A stretch of 64,000 bases of DNA from [Clostridium] aminophilum DSM 10710 (GCF_000711825.1 NZ_JONJ01000007.1:112586-176585); one strand, 5' to 3'. Positions 26,460 through 37,007 are shown, counted from the stretch's first letter. Made by a program: numbers and translations. Notes: generated by a model from the letters alone, not told the origin.

Positions 26460-27389
26460 TTATGTTAAGTTCGCCAGAGATCTCATGACAAGATCCACAT
26501 CCTGATTTTCCAACTCCTGAATTACGTGAAGATATGTCTTCTGAGTTGTCGTCATACTTGCATGTCCAAGCCGTCTTGCTACACTCGCGATCGACACTCC
26601 TGCATACAAAAGAATTGACGCATGAGTGTGCCGAAGCCCATGGACAGAAATCACGGGAATCTCCAGTTTTCGACAATAACGTTCTAATATGTCGTTTACT
26701 GTAGAATTGTAGACTCTCTCCTTTGTTACAAAGATTGGTGTATCCACGGGATAATTCTTCACAAGCATTGCAAACTGCATCACCAGCTGCCAATCGATTT
26801 GAATCTTCCGGACTGACGACTTATTCTTCGTTGGAGCAAAACCGCCTCCATCCTTATAATTCCAGGTTTTACTGACCGACAAAGTCTGATGCGCAAAATC
26901 AAAATCACCCGGAGTGATGGCCAATGCCTCCGAAAAACGCATACCGGTCTTTGCAACCAGAAGTATAAACCAATCCCAGTTCACTTTTTCTCCCAGCTTC
27001 AGGTTCTTTAACAGCGTATGCAATTCAAACTGATTCAAATACTTCGTCTTCTTTCCAGATGGCGCTTTCCCTTTAATAATCACTTTCCGAGTGGGATCCA
27101 CCGGAATAAGCCCTTCATCCACCGCATCCAGAATTGCTCCTTTTAGCTGATGATGAAAATCCATCGTCGTCTGACGTTCGTGCTCTTTGGCGTATTCATT
27201 GATGATCTGCTGGTATACCACACGAGTCACATCGCACAATTCCAGATCAGGCGCTAATTTTTCAATCCACGAAAGGCTCATCCAATACTTGGCCAATGTA
27301 ACATCCCGTATTGCACCTTCTTTGTACACAGAAATCCAATTTCGATAGTAATCCTTCAGTTGATCGGTCGTTTGAAATTCAACAGGCAT
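26460..27389 (-). CDS. Tyrosine recombinase (phage-integrase family)
   Basis: A 309-residue site-specific recombinase. An N-terminal SAM-like core-binding domain (about 5-105) precedes the catalytic domain with Arg in TGMRFSEAL, HGLRHTHAS (H-x-x-R), LGHASMTTTQKTYLHV (His and the nucleophilic Tyr), so it looks active. It starts 44 bases after hsdR with AAGGAG upstream. Recombinases beside type I restriction loci commonly shuffle hsdS target-recognition domains; the orphan cassettes upstream fit that, though it could instead be the island's integrase. Confidence 0.9.
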   Translation of the reverse strand: MPVEFQTTDQLKDYYRNWISVYKEGAIRDVTLAKYWMSLSWIEKLAPDLELCDVTRVVYQQIINEYAKEHERQTTMDFHHQLKGAILDAVDEGLIPVDPTRKVIIKGKAPSGKKTKYLNQFELHTLLKNLKLGEKVNWDWFILLVAKTGMRFSEALAITPGDFDFAHQTLSVSKTWNYKDGGGFAPTKNKSSVRKIQIDWQLVMQFAMLVKNYPVDTPIFVTKERVYNSTVNDILERYCRKLEIPVISVHGLRHTHASILLYAGVSIASVARRLGHASMTTTQKTYLHVIQELENQDVDLVMRSLANLT

Positions 27390-27433
27390 AAGTCTCTCCT
27401 TCCTACGCCGATGAAGGACCGAACTCCTTTTGT

Positions 27434-30400
27434 TTATTCCGCAGAATTCCAGTTATCCGGATCCGGAATATCAAATCCCCCTTCCAGAATGAACTTTGTC
27501 AGAAGATCATCTACCCGATTGCAGACAAGAAATGGCGGAATCGGTTCACCGTCCACTTTGGTAAAATAATCCCGTGCCTGTTCGCGTACTACCGTTGCAG
27601 TCAGCGCATTAAATCTCCCATACTCGTTCAAATTATCTTTTGATACATGCGCATCCATGATATCCCGAAGCTGTTTTTCAGATAATCCGAGATAATGAAT
27701 CAAGCGATTAATCTGCATCGTTTTCTCATTTTTCTCATACATCACGATATAATCCCGGAAAACCATTCCCGTAACAAACTTCACATCTCCGGACTGAATA
27801 TCGTGAAGGAACAGATTCGCATATTTCTGCTCTTTCTGTGATAAAAAAGCAAACGATTTATGAAGTTCCTCCAGTGTATTTTCCACCTCTTTCGGATCAA
27901 CATTCGGATCGTTGAGTTGCTTTTTCCACTTTTCAAACCGGGAATTCATGTAATCATTGTCAATGACGCCGGTGTTCTGTTCCGTCAGATAAGGATCGAT
28001 CGGAAACGTGATTTCATCATCACCATTGCCGCCATCGGTTCCACCTGTACGAAGTTCCTTGTATCGCTGCAGAAGAATCTCATATTGCTCCTCCTGAGGG
28101 ATCAACTTGATCACATCCTCTCTCTCATCTTCTGCATCAACCCTTAGCTCATACTCAGTCTGTTTCCAACTAAATCCCTGAATTCTCGCTGCCTGAAGAT
28201 ATGTTGAAAACTCGCGAAACAGTTTTGCAAATTTTGCTTTCGACGGAACATCAGTCGGAAGCCTATCCATATCCGAGATTCCCGCATTTTTGAAGAGATC
28301 CTCCATATCTTTAAACGTTACATTCATATGTTCCACATTTGTCGGAAGATGATCCGCAAAAAGTCCCTGCGGGCGGTCACCGGAATACAATTTAACCGCA
28401 TCCTCAATGTTCCGCTTCATCGAGTGAGGCATACGATAATACCGAATAGAGCCAAACGGCTTCTCATTGATATTGAACAACCGGTTGGTTCTGGAAAATG
28501 CCTGAATCAGATTCTGGTACACCAGAATTTTATCCAGATACAGTGTGTTAACCCACTTTGAATCAAATCCGGTCAGCATCTGGTTTACAACGATCAGTAA
28601 ATCCAGCTGTTGCTCCGGTTTTACGCGGGAATACATTTTCTTGTGTGCCAGTCGAAAAGAAACATCGGTCTTGAAGCCGGCATATCCACCAATGTCGAAA
28701 TTCTGTCCGAACATCTGATTATAATCGTTCAGCATCTCTTTCAGCCCGTCTTCCTTATCAAGAGACCGCTTTCCACCCTGATTATCAATTGTCGGATCAA
28801 ATAATCCGGTCACTTTCAGCTTTGGATTTTTCTCGCGGAATTTTCGATAATACCGGATTGCTTCCGGAATACTTGATGTTGCAAAGACCGCATGAAACTT
28901 GCTATTTCTGCTCAGCATAACCCAGTTGTCCAAAATATCATCAACCACGGCGTCCTGGAACTTATCGGTCATCCACGCTTCTTTGCCAATATAGTCTTCA
29001 ATTCCTTTCAGATACTTTCCATCCTCAAGAAGTTTTCCTGCCATTGGCACTTCTACAGAAGACATATAATGGTAGTATTCTTTACTCATCGCCGGATCTG
29101 CAATCGCCTCCTCTTCCGAAGCTGCACCCGACTTTTGAAGAGCCACCTGTTTGCGCAGACTCTTATCCGGATAAACACACACCATGGTCGGATCAAAGCC
29201 CAATACGTTTTTATCTCTGATTCCGTCGGCAATACTGTATCGGTGTAATTCATCTCCAAAGATATCCGCCGTTGTGCTCATCGCCTGTTCATTTTCTGAA
29301 AAGACCGGTGTACCGGTAAATCCGAAAAACAGCGCATTGGGAAATGTTTCCTTGATTGTCGACAGCATCTCGCCAAAAGTTGATCGATGACATTCGTCGA
29401 TGATGAACACAAGGCGTTTTTCTTTCATCATCTCCAGATCCCGTGCTCGCATCTTTCCTTCTGCATCTTCCTTGATGTTGCTCATCTTCTGAATGGACGA
29501 AACAATCAATGTGTTTTTGGGATCTGTACTCTTCAATTTGGAAATCAATGTCACCGTATCTTCCGTCTCCTGAACGTCGTCCGCATTATCCGCAAACGCA
29601 CGGTATTCCTTCAAAGACTGTGTTCCAAGTTCGATGCGGTCCATCAAGAAAACGACTTTATCTGCATCTTTCGAATTCGCAATCAACTGTGCAGATTTGA
29701 ACGATGTCATCGTCTTGCCGGATCCGGTTGTATGCCAGACATATCCTCCCAATTGGCTTCCTGCATCCCAGTCATTTTTCGCGACACGATCCGAAATCTT
29801 ATTTGCCGCATAATACTGATAGCTTCGCATTACTTTAAGGATCCCGTCCGCATCATCCGCCACTGTATAAAACCCAATCAGCTGATGTGCCATCGGAATC
29901 GATAAAAGGCGCTCCACAACCTGCTTCCAGTTATTGATCGGATCATTGTTCAGATCTGCCCAATGAAAATAGAAATCCGGATTGAATTTTCCTTCCGGCC
30001 CCGGATTAGAAAAATACAGGGTTTCTTCCGGATTCATCGCCACAAACACCTGTACCAATGAAAACAAACCGGTAAAGATATTCTCATGCGCATACTTCTC
30101 GATCTGATTTACAGCCTCCTGTACCGGCACGCCGGATCGTTTTAATTCGATGTGAAATACCGGCATACCATTAATCAGAAGCATCAGATCTCCACGTCGA
30201 TCCTGAAGCACCTTCTCATGTCTGGAGAAAAGCGGCTGCTCCACAATCTGATAACGGCTCTGCCCCGCTGCAATCTCCATGCGATCATATATTTTAAGAC
30301 TGACCTCTTTACCGTAATGAAGCTTATCATCCGGATTTTTTCTGGTAATTGCCACCGTTTTTCCATTGATAAAACCATTTAATGCAAGTGGAGTGCGCTT

Positions 30401-30619
30401 CTCCTGAATCTGTTCAAGAAGTTCATCCATCTCTTCCGGGATCAACGGACAGCCGTTCAAGCGATCAATCTCCCTGTTATTTTCAAAGAGAATATTGGCC
30501 CAGTTTTGAATCAGATCCTTCTCCGTCGGATTGTAAATTACTTTTTTCTCCCATCCATAACTCTGGAGTGCAGCGATAAGCGCTTTTTCAAAATCAGCTT
30601 CTTTCTCGTAATGATCCAT
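27434..30619 (-). CDS. hsdR: Type I restriction enzyme, R subunit
   Basis: ATP-dependent translocase and endonuclease of the type I complex. About 1061 residues: an N-terminal nuclease domain with FHIELKRSG (the E-x-K of the PD-D/E-x-K site), then superfamily 2 helicase motifs VWHTTGSGKTMT (Walker A), IDECHRSTFGEM (DEAD-like) and LFFGFTGTP, and a C-terminal coiled domain. The second ATG (MDHYEKEADFEKAL) is preferred since AGGAG lies 7 bases before it; the first ATG is two codons up. Transcribed after the specificity cassettes. Lower G+C than neighbouring chromosomal genes. Confidence 0.95.
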   Translation of the reverse strand: MDHYEKEADFEKALIAALQSYGWEKKVIYNPTEKDLIQNWANILFENNREIDRLNGCPLIPEEMDELLEQIQEKRTPLALNGFINGKTVAITRKNPDDKLHYGKEVSLKIYDRMEIAAGQSRYQIVEQPLFSRHEKVLQDRRGDLMLLINGMPVFHIELKRSGVPVQEAVNQIEKYAHENIFTGLFSLVQVFVAMNPEETLYFSNPGPEGKFNPDFYFHWADLNNDPINNWKQVVERLLSIPMAHQLIGFYTVADDADGILKVMRSYQYYAANKISDRVAKNDWDAGSQLGGYVWHTTGSGKTMTSFKSAQLIANSKDADKVVFLMDRIELGTQSLKEYRAFADNADDVQETEDTVTLISKLKSTDPKNTLIVSSIQKMSNIKEDAEGKMRARDLEMMKEKRLVFIIDECHRSTFGEMLSTIKETFPNALFFGFTGTPVFSENEQAMSTTADIFGDELHRYSIADGIRDKNVLGFDPTMVCVYPDKSLRKQVALQKSGAASEEEAIADPAMSKEYYHYMSSVEVPMAGKLLEDGKYLKGIEDYIGKEAWMTDKFQDAVVDDILDNWVMLSRNSKFHAVFATSSIPEAIRYYRKFREKNPKLKVTGLFDPTIDNQGGKRSLDKEDGLKEMLNDYNQMFGQNFDIGGYAGFKTDVSFRLAHKKMYSRVKPEQQLDLLIVVNQMLTGFDSKWVNTLYLDKILVYQNLIQAFSRTNRLFNINEKPFGSIRYYRMPHSMKRNIEDAVKLYSGDRPQGLFADHLPTNVEHMNVTFKDMEDLFKNAGISDMDRLPTDVPSKAKFAKLFREFSTYLQAARIQGFSWKQTEYELRVDAEDEREDVIKLIPQEEQYEILLQRYKELRTGGTDGGNGDDEITFPIDPYLTEQNTGVIDNDYMNSRFEKWKKQLNDPNVDPKEVENTLEELHKSFAFLSQKEQKYANLFLHDIQSGDVKFVTGMVFRDYIVMYEKNEKTMQINRLIHYLGLSEKQLRDIMDAHVSKDNLNEYGRFNALTATVVREQARDYFTKVDGEPIPPFLVCNRVDDLLTKFILEGGFDIPDPDNWNSAE

Positions 30620-30638
30620 AATCATGCTCCTGTTTTTA

Positions 30639-31160
30639 TCATTTTTGTATGTATTCTATCTCTCGTTGATGAAGGGTGATAAGGTTATCGAGCTTTTGTA
30701 AATAAGAAACAATTAAATTCTGCTCTTCAATACTTGGGAGCTGTATTGGCATTTCCAGGAAAGTGTCAGCATGTATTCTTTTCGCTTTTCTGCTTCCATC
30801 CGCTATAATTCCATTTTTATAATAAAAGTCTTGTTGAATTGCTCTGTAAAACATGAAATATGGATTTATTCCATGACATTCAAAAGCTGGCAAATCAGCA
30901 GTTGTTTCATAGCCTTCAAGCTCTTCTGGTATTACCCCGAATGCTGAATTTAAAAAGTCTAATTTACTATATATGAATTGCCCTGCATGACGAATAAAGT
31001 ACTGAGTCGAAGCACTACCTACATCATCTTTTGGAACAACCCCTTTGCCCCATAATTTTACAGTGAGTTTCCTTGCCCTATCTCCAGAGTGTCCTTGTTC
31101 TCTGCTTTCTGAAAGCACATCACCACACTTACGCTGTTCCCAAAAATGAGCAAACCTTTG
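30639..31160 (-). pseudogene. Orphan hsdS target-recognition cassette B
   Basis: Encodes one target-recognition half of an HsdS protein, from FAHFWEQRKCGDVLSESRE to IVSYLQKLDNLITLHQREI, with no start codon of its own in frame at the right place and no second half. It has the same edge sequences as hsdS modules: CTTACGCTGTTCCCA at 31128-31142 and TGATGAAGGGTGATAAGG at 30667. An upstream extension of the frame is unlike HsdS and spurious. It ends 14 bases before the first hsdR ATG. Best read as a silent donor cassette. Confidence 0.75.
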
Positions 31161-31725
31161 TATTAGAAAAAAAGGACACATACTGATGAAGGGCGATAAG
31201 GTTATCGATGCTTTCAAAAAACGAACCAATTTGTTCCTGTTCCTTTATGTCTGGCGACATGAATACCAATTCTTTCAGTTTTTCCTGTGACATTGTAGGA
31301 ACGCTGCTTCCACCTGTTATTCCACGAACCTGCTTCATAAAATCGTCATTTCTAACTGACAAAAAAGTAAAATAGCCGTTCGTTGTTTCATTTGGAGTAA
31401 GCAATGCAAACTGAGGATTGATAGTTGCCTTTTCTTTTAATTCACGCACATAACCTACCTTTCCGACAGATGCAGTTTTTGTAAAAAGAATGTCACCAAC
31501 CTGAACTTGTATTTCAGGAGACTCGTCATACTTTTCCCATGATAAATACTTATTGTTCTCATTTGATACTTTACCCATTTCGTCTATATCTGAAGGACTA
31601 AAGGTAATAGCACCTTGCCCCTTAGGTACCAAATCAGTTTCTTTATATCCTCTAAAGCCAATTCTCCCTCTTAATGAAACAACATCTCCCAACTTACGCT
31701 GTTCCCAAAAATAAATTATCTTTTA
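31129..31725 (-). pseudogene. Orphan hsdS target-recognition cassette A
   Basis: A second lone target-recognition module, from YFWEQRKLGDVVSLRGRIGF to FESIDNLIALHQ, then a short frame-shifted tail that runs into cassette B. An in-frame stop lies a few codons before the WEQRKLG motif and no ribosome binding site is present, so it is probably not translated, except possibly from TTG at 31692. Edges share CTTACGCTGTTCCCA (31693-31707) and TGATGAAGGGCGATAAGG (31184) with hsdS. Confidence 0.75.
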
Positions 31726-31748
31726 TTCATCATTTTTCTCATAATCAC

Positions 31749-31775
31749 CGAAAGTCCCTTTCACAGGGACTTTCG
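31749..31775. other. Hairpin between hsdS and the orphan cassettes
   Basis: A perfect 11-base stem (CGAAAGTCCCT / AGGGACTTTCG) with a five-base loop, 67 bases past the hsdS stop. No T-run on the hsdS strand, so termination is uncertain. Confidence 0.55.
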
Positions 31776-31841
31776 CTCAGTTTTAAAAATAGTATTTTCG
31801 TTCAGGTATTCTTTTAACCACGATCCACCAACAAACTTGTC

Positions 31842-33065
31842 TCATACAAACATTGATTCCAGCATTGATTGTTTTATTTTCACCAGTTTCATCAACTTAC
31901 TCTGATGAAGAGTGATAAGGGATTCAAGCTCTGTCAAGAATGCACCAATCTTCTTTTGCTCTTCAATATCTTGTGGCATAGAAATCGGCATCTCATTAAA
32001 TATTTTATCTGTAATAGCAAATCTATCAGAACGTGCCCCTGAGTTACCGTTAAATCTCATGAAAGCATGCCAGCATGTTGTCTGGAAGAACCATTCTAAG
32101 TAGCTCAAGTCAATATCATGTGGTCTAAAAACATAGTAAAGAGGTGACATTGCTCCAGTTCTTTCAAGCTTATTCCTTTTAATCGGACCAAACGGGGCTG
32201 TTGTAGAAATACGAGGATTATATACAAAATCGTCAGGCTCTACAACATAGTATCCATCTATGTTTTCAGCGTTGGCTATATCCTTATCAAAGAAATCTCT
32301 CTGCGAAATGATTCCAAATTCTGCCGAGTTGGTGAAGGCTTCCTCGACTGCAACATCTTGATTTTTCCTTGTCACCTTATCTGAAATTTCTCCCAACTTA
32401 CGCTGTTCCCAATCATCAGTAAATCCTGCAAATCGAATTTCTGGAACTCGTTTCCCATTTTTCGGAAACATTTTTTCCATCATTGATTTTTTCACAGAAT
32501 TCAGTTTTACCAGCTTTCTCTGATGAAGGGTGATAAGGTTGTCAACTTGTCTCAAGACAGACGTAATCTTCTGTTGTTCATCCACTGATGGAATTGTAAT
32601 ACAAACTCTCGTGAATGAATCCCAATACAACCTTTTTCTAAAATCAGTCACCCCGTATGAAAGATTATTTATTTGCCCAATCACACGTTCTCTCCTCAAA
32701 CAATAATCCATGAATTCGGGGAAAACACGATCGTCTGGAATGGCCGAAACATACGCAGGGCTTACCATCCCTTCGCTTTTAACTACTCCTATAGCCCCTT
32801 GCCAAGCACGCATCATATTAAAAACAAGATCTCCATAATATACATGCTTATACAATGATTTGTCTTCGCTACGTCTTATGCTTTTACCTAAAGTTTCTGT
32901 ATCTAACTCACTATTAGAAACTCCATGATGTATTGATACAGAAAGAATTTCAAGAGTTTCATCACCTCTTTCATTTCTCTCTACATATATTTCGCCTAAC
33001 TTACGCTGTTCCCAATCCTCCGTAAACCCTTTAAATCGCACTCTTGGTGCTCGTTTATTTTCCAT
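31842..33065 (-). CDS. hsdS: Type I restriction-modification specificity subunit
   Basis: Determines the bipartite DNA target of the complex. 407 residues with two target-recognition domains, each opened by an F-T-[DE]-D-WEQRKLGE motif (residues 14 and 215 or so) and closed by a helical LITLHQ spacer, the standard two-fold layout, full length. Start MENKRAPRVRFKGF lies one base after the hsdM stop with GGGAGG 8 bases upstream, inside the hsdM 3' end. The DNA coding for the module edges is repeated in two orphan cassettes downstream, so this gene is a candidate for recombinational switching of specificity. Confidence 0.93.
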   Translation of the reverse strand: MENKRAPRVRFKGFTEDWEQRKLGEIYVERNERGDETLEILSVSIHHGVSNSELDTETLGKSIRRSEDKSLYKHVYYGDLVFNMMRAWQGAIGVVKSEGMVSPAYVSAIPDDRVFPEFMDYCLRRERVIGQINNLSYGVTDFRKRLYWDSFTRVCITIPSVDEQQKITSVLRQVDNLITLHQRKLVKLNSVKKSMMEKMFPKNGKRVPEIRFAGFTDDWEQRKLGEISDKVTRKNQDVAVEEAFTNSAEFGIISQRDFFDKDIANAENIDGYYVVEPDDFVYNPRISTTAPFGPIKRNKLERTGAMSPLYYVFRPHDIDLSYLEWFFQTTCWHAFMRFNGNSGARSDRFAITDKIFNEMPISMPQDIEEQKKIGAFLTELESLITLHQSKLMKLVKIKQSMLESMFV

Positions 33066-33066
33066 T

Positions 33067-35649
33067 TTACGCACCTCCCAAAAGAAGCTGTAATTCCCGG
33101 ATACCTTCCATATCTGTTTCCGATCCGGTAAGATCCCCCAACATTTCAGCAAGAGACTTCTCTGTTTCTGCGATCTCCTTCTCAAGATCATTCATTGTAA
33201 TTGCATATTTTGATCCGAGTATTTCAATCGCCTTTGAAAACTGGTTCAGCATTTCGCTGTCAAGGCTCAGGATTCCATCTTTTATCGTCTTAACCCATTT
33301 TTCATGAAGAAGGTAACGAACCTGATCGTCACTGAGTTTTTCCATCAGTTCCTTCGTTTCAAGATGCAACCTGTCTTCATCCTGTTTTACCTCTGTTTTA
33401 AGACGCTTTTCTTCTGTATTTAATCGCTCTGCCTTTTTCAAAGACTCAATCAAATTACGATTCGATATGGCATCGTCCTTCAGCACCTTAACCACCGCTT
33501 TGATATTCTTAAACACAAAAGCGTCATTCGTATCATTCAATGCGTCAGAGATATATTCCTTATCCTCTTCGCTCAGCGTTTCAAGAAGCTCTTCATACGA
33601 TGACGGAATTGCATCTAACCGTTCTTGCTTCTTCTTCATCGAATTCAGTTGATCTGCCATGTATGTTCTTTGAACCAAATCAAACGGAAGAACATGTCCC
33701 TTCCATCCGTCCTGCACTTCCGTATTTACGCCATTTTTCTTTTTAACGATCATGTTCGGATCAACCTGTTTTACCGCTTTCATGCCTTCTGTCTGAATCA
33801 CCTCCAGATCTCCGGCAATGTCGGAAAACTGGGTCGCAAAAATTTCATATGCCTCATATGGATCCAATAAGGAAATACTTGAAAAGCGTTCAAAAATATT
33901 CGCCGCAATCGCTTCCTCTGTCTTTGGTATCGCCAGTGTCTCCGCGCTGTCAATCAGAGTATGATCCATGTATTCTTCAAAATCCGCGAACACACCTTCA
34001 AACGCTTTTCGGAACGAATTCACATCTTTGTTGTTCTGAATTGTCTTAACAACATCCTTCGTTCTCAGCTGACTATATGATCCATTTCCATCAAACAGTT
34101 CGTTTTTCAAAGATGGAAAAACCTTCCAAAACTTATCAAACTGTTTTAATTCGTTCTCTGGAACACCTCCAAACATCGATGCGTAAATATCATAGCTTTC
34201 CATCTCTTCCGACGAATCAACATAACGTGGAATATTCAGGTTGTAATTATTTGTTCTTATCTCCTCGAGACTGACAACGCGTGAGTATTTCTCAACATTC
34301 TTACGTTCCCGGACTGTATCAACAATCTTTCTAATGTCAGAGGCGCGAAGAGCATTATTCTTTCCAACTTTAGCAAACCCTTTCGACGCATCAATGATCA
34401 GTACATCACTGTTTTCTCTCTTCTGTCGAAGAACCATAATAATGGTCGGAATCCCAGTACCGAAGAAGATATTCGCCGGAAGACCTATGATCGCATCAAT
34501 ATTATTCTGCTCGATCAGATTCTTCCGAATTTGTCCTTCTTCTCCGCCGCGGAACAAAACACCATGTGGCAGAACAATCGTCATAATTCCATCCGGCTGA
34601 AGATGATAGAGATCATGTAAAAGAAATGCATAATCCGCCTTGGATTTAGGCGCCACCCCGTATCTGGAATATCTTGCATCATTTTCCTTTCCTGCCGGAT
34701 CCCATCTCTGTGAGTACGGCGGATTAGACACAACCGCATCGACGTATAACGGATCATACGTCCCTTGCGGATCATTCTCATCAAAATACGGCCAGTCTTC
34801 TTCCAAGGTATCGCCGTTTCTTGTCACGATGTTATCCGGCAGGATACCGCGCATCACGAGATTCATTCGAGTCAAATTATACGTATTCACCTTCAATTCC
34901 TGCGCATAATACCGAATGCGGTTTGCATCCTGCATATATTTTGCAGCCGTCTTACCGATATTGATTAAAAGGCTTCCTGAACCGGACGTTGGATCATAGA
35001 TTTTAATTTCATTACGCCCTTTCAGATGATCAGCGATGATTTCGGACATCAAAAGCGAAACTTCGTGCGGCGTATAGAATTCTCCCGCCTTTTTACCTGC
35101 ATTCGCTGCAAAGTTTGAGATAAGGTATTCATAGATAAATCCCAGTACATCGTAATCCTGCTTTCCATTCATTGGAATTTCATCAATCAGATGAATCAGG
35201 TCACTGACTGCTTTCGTCTGAGATTTGGTATTCTCCCCCAGCTTGGACAGACCGGTTTCCAGCGTATTAAAGATGCCTTCGAATACTTTTTTATGAGACG
35301 ACGAAATCAAACGATTAAAGGACGATAATCCTGTTCTGACATTATCAACGGTAAAATCGGATCCCATATGAATCCATGTTGAGAACAGATCCTTATATGC
35401 GATGAAATATCCAAGATTCTGCTGCGCGCTTGATTTGCTCGAATACCGATCATCAGCTTCTTCATTGACATATGACTTTATCGATTCGTGATCAAATCCT
35501 CTGGAAACAAGCCACTGTTCTTCCTTGTCAGAAAGGTATTTATAAAATATAAATCCAAGAATATAATCCTTATATTCATTCGCTTCAATCTTTGACCGCA
35601 TCTGATTTGCGGACTCCCAAATCTTTGTTGCAAGCTGCTGCTTATTCAT
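33067..35649 (-). CDS. hsdM: Type I restriction-modification DNA methyltransferase subunit
   Basis: Adenine-N6 methyltransferase of the complex. 860 residues, longer than the usual 500-550: an N-terminal HsdM helical domain, SAM motif IYDPTSGSGSLLINIG, catalytic VVSNPPYSQRWDP (NPPY), then a C-terminal extension of about 300 residues rich in charged coiled coil (KKAERLNTEEKRLKTEVKQD). Long forms of this kind are known among clostridial type I systems. AAAGGAG precedes the ATG. First of hsdM-hsdS-cassettes-hsdR. Confidence 0.94.
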   Translation of the reverse strand: MNKQQLATKIWESANQMRSKIEANEYKDYILGFIFYKYLSDKEEQWLVSRGFDHESIKSYVNEEADDRYSSKSSAQQNLGYFIAYKDLFSTWIHMGSDFTVDNVRTGLSSFNRLISSSHKKVFEGIFNTLETGLSKLGENTKSQTKAVSDLIHLIDEIPMNGKQDYDVLGFIYEYLISNFAANAGKKAGEFYTPHEVSLLMSEIIADHLKGRNEIKIYDPTSGSGSLLINIGKTAAKYMQDANRIRYYAQELKVNTYNLTRMNLVMRGILPDNIVTRNGDTLEEDWPYFDENDPQGTYDPLYVDAVVSNPPYSQRWDPAGKENDARYSRYGVAPKSKADYAFLLHDLYHLQPDGIMTIVLPHGVLFRGGEEGQIRKNLIEQNNIDAIIGLPANIFFGTGIPTIIMVLRQKRENSDVLIIDASKGFAKVGKNNALRASDIRKIVDTVRERKNVEKYSRVVSLEEIRTNNYNLNIPRYVDSSEEMESYDIYASMFGGVPENELKQFDKFWKVFPSLKNELFDGNGSYSQLRTKDVVKTIQNNKDVNSFRKAFEGVFADFEEYMDHTLIDSAETLAIPKTEEAIAANIFERFSSISLLDPYEAYEIFATQFSDIAGDLEVIQTEGMKAVKQVDPNMIVKKKNGVNTEVQDGWKGHVLPFDLVQRTYMADQLNSMKKKQERLDAIPSSYEELLETLSEEDKEYISDALNDTNDAFVFKNIKAVVKVLKDDAISNRNLIESLKKAERLNTEEKRLKTEVKQDEDRLHLETKELMEKLSDDQVRYLLHEKWVKTIKDGILSLDSEMLNQFSKAIEILGSKYAITMNDLEKEIAETEKSLAEMLGDLTGSETDMEGIRELQLLLGGA

Positions 35650-35699
35650 AGCTTAAGCTCCTTTGCTATCTGTAATATTCTATACCGTCTTTTTTATCA

Positions 35700-36974
35700 T
35701 TACGGTTTCAAGCACCCGATCGGAACAATATAAACTCCATCTTCTCTTCGATATGCGTACTCTCCGGTGCCAACCACAATCATCATAAAGGATGGCGCGG
35801 GCATTTTCGTTGTGTCGATCTTTGCTGCAAGTGTCTTAAGATTCGCGGCACCTTCCTCGATCAACCGCTGTCCGCCGAGCTTGATCTCTGCCAGTCCGTA
35901 TTTCCCATTCCGCAGATGAATCACCGTATCGCATTCCAAACCGGTTTTATCCCGGTAATGCAGGACATCACCGCCAAGGTATTCCGCATAAACACGGAGA
36001 TCTCTGACGCACATTGTTTCAAACAGAAGCCCAAGAGTATTCAGATCATTGATCAAATCATTCGGACCTACTCCAAGAGCTGCCGTCGCAATCGACGGGT
36101 CGACATAGTATCTCGTGTCGGTTGTCCGGATCGATGTCTTCGAACGCAGATTCGGATTCCACGCCGGCATGTCTTCCACGACAAATATCTTTTTTAACGC
36201 ATTGATATAGGATGCAATCGTGTCCTCACTTAGAGACTCGGTGTCATTTGCCTGAATGTCATCCCGGAGGACGGTATTCGCAACCTGTCCGCCCTGATTG
36301 CGTGCAAAGGATCTCATCAGGCGCTTCACGCGCTCCGGATTTTTCGTCACGCCGTCTGCCCGGTTGATGTCCGATTTCACCACGGCATCATAGTAGTCTA
36401 CAGCCTGAGTAAGTGCGATCTTTTCCCTCATACCGACGGCATGCGGCCAGCCGCCCCGACAGATTTGAAATGCCAGCTTGCCGATATCCAGCGAGTTGGT
36501 GCCCACAATCTGTTCCGGCGTTTTGAATAATTCTTCCAGGCTGACTTCGCCGGAAGATTCACCGGATTCATAGAGAGACATCGGGCGCATCGTAAGCCAT
36601 GTAAACCGACCGGTTCCCGAATGTGTGATCTCTCTTGACTCCACCGGCACAGCCGATCCGGTCAGAATGAACTGGCCTTCCTCACCTCTGGTATCCACCT
36701 CATATCTTGCCGCATCCCAAAGTTTAGGCGCGATCTGCCATTCATCGATCAGTCGCGGAACCTCTCCCTGAAGAAGTCGTTCCGGCGCAATCTCCGACAG
36801 CTGAATATTGGCATCCCGCTTGGACGGTTCATCCATTCGAAGTACGCTGTTCGCAACCTGCATGGCGGTGGTTGTCTTTCCGCACCATTTTGGTCCTTCG
36901 ATAACGACTGCTCCCTTCGCTTCCAGTTTGTCCTTTAATATATCATCTACAATACGTGGTTTGTATTCTTTCAT
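35700..36974 (-). CDS. AAA_14 / DUF4143 family ATPase
   Basis: A 424-residue ATPase of the family usually annotated ATP-binding protein with DUF4143. Walker A is GPKWCGKTTTAMQ, followed by PRLIDEWQIAPKLWD (Walker B-like) and ILTGSAVP. The C-terminal DUF4143 part contains LECDTVIHLRNG then AEIKLG, reminiscent of a PD-(D/E)xK nuclease core. The role of the family is unknown; copies are scattered through gut clostridia. Start at MKEYKPRIVDDILKDKL, behind AGAGGTGA. Six 23-bp repeats lie directly upstream, and hsdM starts 51 bases after it. Confidence 0.85.
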   Translation of the reverse strand: MKEYKPRIVDDILKDKLEAKGAVVIEGPKWCGKTTTAMQVANSVLRMDEPSKRDANIQLSEIAPERLLQGEVPRLIDEWQIAPKLWDAARYEVDTRGEEGQFILTGSAVPVESREITHSGTGRFTWLTMRPMSLYESGESSGEVSLEELFKTPEQIVGTNSLDIGKLAFQICRGGWPHAVGMREKIALTQAVDYYDAVVKSDINRADGVTKNPERVKRLMRSFARNQGGQVANTVLRDDIQANDTESLSEDTIASYINALKKIFVVEDMPAWNPNLRSKTSIRTTDTRYYVDPSIATAALGVGPNDLINDLNTLGLLFETMCVRDLRVYAEYLGGDVLHYRDKTGLECDTVIHLRNGKYGLAEIKLGGQRLIEEGAANLKTLAAKIDTTKMPAPSFMMIVVGTGEYAYRREDGVYIVPIGCLKP

Positions 36975-37007
36975 AGATTCACCTCTTACCTCAAAGAATA
37001 ATACTTT

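Noticed and set aside
31129..31229. A functional protein starting at 31229 and running into cassette B
   Set aside because: The first 30 residues are out-of-frame sequence of cassette A, and no ribosome binding site precedes the start.
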